Shown here piece after piece: positions 7,274 through 9,657 of a DNA stretch of 9,657 bases. A program made the translations under genes and the position numbers. The DNA comes from Methanosphaera sp. (GTDB taxonomy: Archaea; Methanobacteriota; Methanobacteria; Methanobacteriales; Methanobacteriaceae), in NCBI GenBank assembly GCA_021199865.1, contig JAJQHG010000063.1:1-9657 (forward strand), written 5' to 3'. Position 1 is the stretch's first letter. Each line of letters opens with the position of its first letter. The notes under the pieces were generated by a model that was not told the DNA's origin, did no database searches, and was given only the letters and a program-made list of their open reading frames with translations.

Positions 7274-7644
7274 TGGCAGATAATGCATTAGGTAAAGGAT
7301 TAGATGCACTAATACAGGAACCAGAAACAACTAAGAAAACAACAGCAAAAAAGACAAAGAAATCTACAACAAAATCATCAAGAAAGAATAAGTCATCCAC
7401 AGCTAAGTCATCAAGAAAAACTACTAATAATATTGATATTGATCAGGAAAGAATTGACCAGATAAAACAGGAAGTAGAGAAGAATCCTAGAATAAGTTTA
7501 TGGTCTTCAAAGTCTGCGGCAACACTTAGATACCTAAAGAAGACTATACCTGAGTTTAGTATTAGTAATGAAGCATCCATAATATTAGAGGATGCAATAA
7601 AAGAGAAATACCCTGATATATGGGCATTATTTGATGATGAATAA
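7273..7644 (+). CDS. small ParB-tail protein, probable partner of ParA
   Basis: 123-aa protein without a family I can name with certainty. Residues 6-14, LGKGLDALI, match the N-terminal motif of bacterial ParB/Spo0J (LGKGINALF in B. subtilis Spo0J, from memory), which contacts ParA and stimulates its ATPase. The rest is not ParB: there is no CTPase (ParB/Srx) domain and no room for its HTH. Residues 20-51 are a disordered-looking K/S/T linker with KSSRK twice (34-38, 45-49). Residues 56-72 form a charged helix. Residues 80-120 look like a compact helix-loop-long helix unit, resembling part of a histone fold. The gene overlaps parA by one base and has a near-perfect ribosome binding site. It probably couples DNA, through its basic linker or C-terminal domain, to the ATPase. 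The gene is certain; the role is inferred. Confidence 0.85.
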   Translation: MADNALGKGLDALIQEPETTKKTTAKKTKKSTTKSSRKNKSSTAKSSRKTTNNIDIDQERIDQIKQEVEKNPRISLWSSKSAATLRYLKKTIPEFSISNEASIILEDAIKEKYPDIWALFDDE

Positions 7645-7659
7645 TTATCCTAAAAGTAA

Positions 7660-7702
7660 TTAACCTAGAATTTAACAAATTATATCCCAAGCATTAGGTT
7701 AA
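7660..7702. repeat. 8-bp inverted repeat in the convergent gap
   Basis: TTAACCTA (7660-7667) and TAGGTTAA (7695-7702) are perfect complements with a 27-nt loop. A competing small stem, CAAGC (7688-7692) with GCTTG (7703-7707), overlaps the right arm, so the two cannot both form. It lies just past the stop of the ParB-tail gene. It could be a 3' UTR structure, part of a small RNA, or a protein-binding dyad. Confidence 0.5.
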
Positions 7703-7713
7703 GCTTGAAGGAA

Positions 7714-7750
7714 TAAGAGTTATACTTATAAACTCTTACTACTATTTTTT
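7714..7750 (+). terminator. hairpin plus T run ending the parA operon
   Basis: TAAGAGTT (7714-7721) and AACTCTTA (7731-7738) form an 8-bp stem with a 9-nt loop, followed by a T6 run at 7745-7750. The layout resembles a bacterial intrinsic terminator, although archaea normally need only the T run. The stem also forms on the minus strand, but no long T run follows there, so the convergent gene may end differently. Confidence 0.6.
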
Positions 7751-7756
7751 ATTATA

Positions 7757-8881
7757 TCATATTAGTGTTGTCTGATAATTTTTTCCTAGTTTTACAAATA
7801 TTTTACATGCCTGAATATTTGCTCCCATATCCTTTAATTGTTTTAGTGATGTTATTTTCTCATTATTCTTCTGTGCATGTTGTATACGTCTAGCACTCTT
7901 CTGTCCAATTCCTGGTATTCTTATTAATTCTCTATATGTTGCCGTGTTAACATCTATAGGGTAGTCCTCGATGTGTGCTAGTGCAATATTATATTTTGGA
8001 TCATTCTTTGTATCTAGGAATCCATTATCATTGAGTATAATATCCTTATCTGTAAAGTTATACTTTTCAAATAGGTATTGGCTTTGATATAGGCGTCCTG
8101 TACGCTTTGTATCACATGCATCATGGTTTTCTAGTGGTGTGTCCTCTATTGGGTTAAAGCTACTAAAATAATTATTTAGGACATTATACTTTTGTTTAAG
8201 GTGGTATACCTGTTTTAGTATTTCCTCATCATTCTCATCATTTGCTCCTACTATTATCTGGGTTGTATGTCCACTTGGTGCAAGGTTATGATCACGATTA
8301 TGTAGCTTATCTATCCAGTCTAATCTCTTTATTATATCCTTATCATAGTCCTTTGTACTTGATAGATCATTTAGTCCATCACGTGTAGCACTCTCAATAT
8401 TTATACTCACACGGTCAGCTAGTTGCATAGCATGCTTAATAGAGTCCCAACTTGCACCTGGAATAATTTTTAGGTGTATATATCCATTATAGGAGTACTT
8501 GTTTCTTAGTATATATGCTGTTTCTATTAGTTGTTCCATTGTAGTATCAGCATCCTTTATTATACCAGAACTAAGAAATAATCCTTCAACCATATTTTTT
8601 TCGTAGTATGTCATGAATATATCTGCAAGAGCCTGGCTTGATAATCTGGCTCGTTGAGATTTATTAGACCTACAATTTGTACAGTACTTACAGTCATTAT
8701 TGCATTCATTAGTAAGTAAAACCTTAAAGAGTGCAACTGTATCATTTCCTGTCTGTGCATTATATATACAGTCCTTAGTAGATGTATCATTCAGGATGTT
8801 ATCTACATTATAGTTTACATAGTTACATCTATCATAGTAGGCTGCATCAGATAATACTTGTAGATCTCTATAGGTACTCAT
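7757..8881 (-). CDS. radical SAM protein with C-terminal HhH motif, putative DNA modification/repair family
   Basis: 374-aa radical SAM enzyme. The cluster motif is CNNDCKYC (C60, C64, C67, a CX3CX2C), with a further cysteine at C70. GLFLSSGI (100-107), YNGYIHLKIIPGAS (131-144) and RVSINIE (157-163) are the body of the fold, in the pattern I recall for the family annotated as 'putative DNA modification/repair radical SAM protein'. YFSSFNPIEDTPL (238-250) is also typical. Residues 311-333 contain a helix-hairpin-helix (IPGIGQKSARRI), usual for backbone DNA binding, followed by a second weaker unit to about 366. The substrate is unknown. In bacteria such genes often adjoin a uracil-DNA-glycosylase-like partner, and none is seen here. 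The start is supported by AGGAGAGTG (plus 8887-8895) and by the N-terminal match to the family. It is convergent with the parA operon and divergent from lemA. Confidence 0.88.
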   Translation of the reverse strand: MSTYRDLQVLSDAAYYDRCNYVNYNVDNILNDTSTKDCIYNAQTGNDTVALFKVLLTNECNNDCKYCTNCRSNKSQRARLSSQALADIFMTYYEKNMVEGLFLSSGIIKDADTTMEQLIETAYILRNKYSYNGYIHLKIIPGASWDSIKHAMQLADRVSINIESATRDGLNDLSSTKDYDKDIIKRLDWIDKLHNRDHNLAPSGHTTQIIVGANDENDEEILKQVYHLKQKYNVLNNYFSSFNPIEDTPLENHDACDTKRTGRLYQSQYLFEKYNFTDKDIILNDNGFLDTKNDPKYNIALAHIEDYPIDVNTATYRELIRIPGIGQKSARRIQHAQKNNEKITSLKQLKDMGANIQACKIFVKLGKNYQTTLI

Positions 8882-8998
8882 AGTTACACTCTCCTTTTAT
8901 TGTTATTTATTTATTTTATCTAAACTATTTATATTAATTATAATAAAGATTTATTTAACATTTATATCATTAAATGATTAATAATATGAGGTTTTCAC
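8882..8998. promoter_or_regulatory. divergent promoter region of the radical SAM gene and lemA
   Basis: 117 bases of AT-rich DNA between two start codons. For lemA, TTTATATT (8928-8935) and TTTATATC (8961-8968) are good box A candidates. For the radical SAM gene, the minus strand reads TATAAATA at plus 8926-8933, nearly the same place, so both directions may share one TATA element. The lemA ribosome binding site GAGG is at 8988-8991, seven bases before its ATG. Confidence 0.45.
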
Positions 8999-9553
8999 AT
9001 GGATTTATGGATCATTCTAATTATTATTGTAGTAGTAGTGGTACTATTATTACTAGTGAAATATTATAATGACCTAGTAAATGGACGTAATCGTGTAGAG
9101 AATGCTTGGAGTCAAATAGATGTACAGCTACAAAGACGTAATGATTTAATACCAAATGTTGTAGAGACTGTAAAAGGTTATGCAAAACATGAAAAAACAA
9201 CATTTGAAAAGATTACACAGGCAAGAGCAAACATGGCTAATGCTACATCTGTAGAAGAAGTTGCAGAGGCTGATGACATGATATCTGGTGCATTAAAGAG
9301 TCTATTTGCAGTAGCAGAGGCTTATCCTGAGCTAAAGGCAAATACTAATTTCCAACAATTACAAGAAGAATTATCAGACACTGAGGATAAGATAGCATAT
9401 TCTAGACAGTTCTATAATGATGCAGTATTAAAATATAATAATTCATGCCAGGAGTTCCCAAGTAACATAATAGCATCTATATTCCATTTTAAAGAGGAAC
9501 AATACTTTGAGGCACAGGAAGGCTCCAGGGTAACACCAAACATTAAATTCTAA
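8999..9553 (+). CDS. lemA: LemA family membrane protein
   Basis: 184 aa, the usual LemA length. An N-terminal hydrophobic helix (residues 4-20) is followed by a long helical, coiled-coil-prone domain. The family core is clear: YYNDLVNGRNRVENAWSQID (22-41), VQLQRRNDLIPNVVETVKGY (42-61), AEAYPELKANTNFQQLQEEL (106-125), IAYSRQFYNDAVLKYN (132-147) and the ending FPSNIIASIFHF. The biochemical role of LemA is not settled. The genes often sit beside a TPM-domain or M48-type membrane protease gene, but none lies inside this window; a partner could follow to the right. GAGG at 8988-8991 supports the start. A pyrimidine tract and T9 run follow the stop, so it may be transcribed alone. Confidence 0.95.
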   Translation: MDLWIILIIIVVVVVLLLLVKYYNDLVNGRNRVENAWSQIDVQLQRRNDLIPNVVETVKGYAKHEKTTFEKITQARANMANATSVEEVAEADDMISGALKSLFAVAEAYPELKANTNFQQLQEELSDTEDKIAYSRQFYNDAVLKYNNSCQEFPSNIIASIFHFKEEQYFEAQEGSRVTPNIKF

Positions 9554-9575
9554 CTTCCCCTTCTTATTTTTTTTT
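9554..9575 (+). terminator. pyrimidine-rich oligo-T terminator after lemA
   Basis: CTTCCCCTTCTTA follows the stop directly and runs into a T9 stretch (9567-9575). The layout matches that after thrS. No hairpin is seen. Confidence 0.7.
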
Positions 9576-9657
9576 AAATATTTCTTATATTGATTAATAC
9601 TTTACTATAAATTATATAGTTCTTAGCTTATTGATAACTTACATTCTAGTAGTGTTA
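9576..9657. other. AT-rich intergenic edge
   Basis: No coding region is visible. TATA-like ACTATAAATTATATAG at about 9603-9618 could be the promoter of a gene starting beyond the window. Confidence 0.3.

Noticed and set aside
7218..7400. Minus-strand open frame across the parA/ParB-tail junction
   Set aside because: Its Phe/Val/Asp-rich product is the reverse of the lysine-rich linker codons; it has no ribosome binding site and lies inside two real genes.

Overview
The window looks like chromosomal DNA from a low-GC methanogenic archaeon of the order Methanobacteriales, most like Methanosphaera or a close Methanobrevibacter relative. The reasons are an archaeal-type threonyl-tRNA synthetase with its own N-terminal editing domain, a Ser/His-type (Sec11-like) signal peptidase, oligo-T terminators, TATA-box promoters, GAGG/GGAGGATGA ribosome binding sites, and extremely AT-rich intergenic DNA. 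The genus is inferred from gene type and composition, not from a database search.

Left part (1-4252): a tRNA-Arg(UCG) gene on the minus strand, then a tight plus-strand cluster of ilvD (branched-chain amino acid synthesis), a type I signal peptidase and argS. The gaps are 28 and 27 nt, so the three genes probably form one operon. Two oligo-T runs follow argS.

Middle (4253-6310): thrS as a single gene with its own TATA box, a strong ribosome binding site and a pyrimidine-rich oligo-T terminator.

Most interesting part (6311-7756): a regulatory region with three tandem 21-bp units, built from six 8-bp half-sites in alternating orientation. It lies directly upstream of a ParA/Soj-type ATPase gene. 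That gene overlaps by one base a gene for a 123-aa protein. The small protein starts with the ParB/Spo0J ParA-contact motif (LGKGLDALI) but has no ParB CTPase or HTH core. Instead it has a Lys/Ser/Thr-rich linker and a short C-terminal helical domain that resembles part of a histone fold. Together these look like a compact archaeal DNA-segregation cassette: motor, adaptor, and operator or centromere. A structured intergenic segment with two inverted repeats separates it from the next, convergent gene.

Right part (7757-9657): on the minus strand, a radical SAM protein with a C-terminal helix-hairpin-helix region, of the family annotated as putative DNA modification/repair. Divergent from it is a LemA-family membrane protein gene, followed by an oligo-T terminator.
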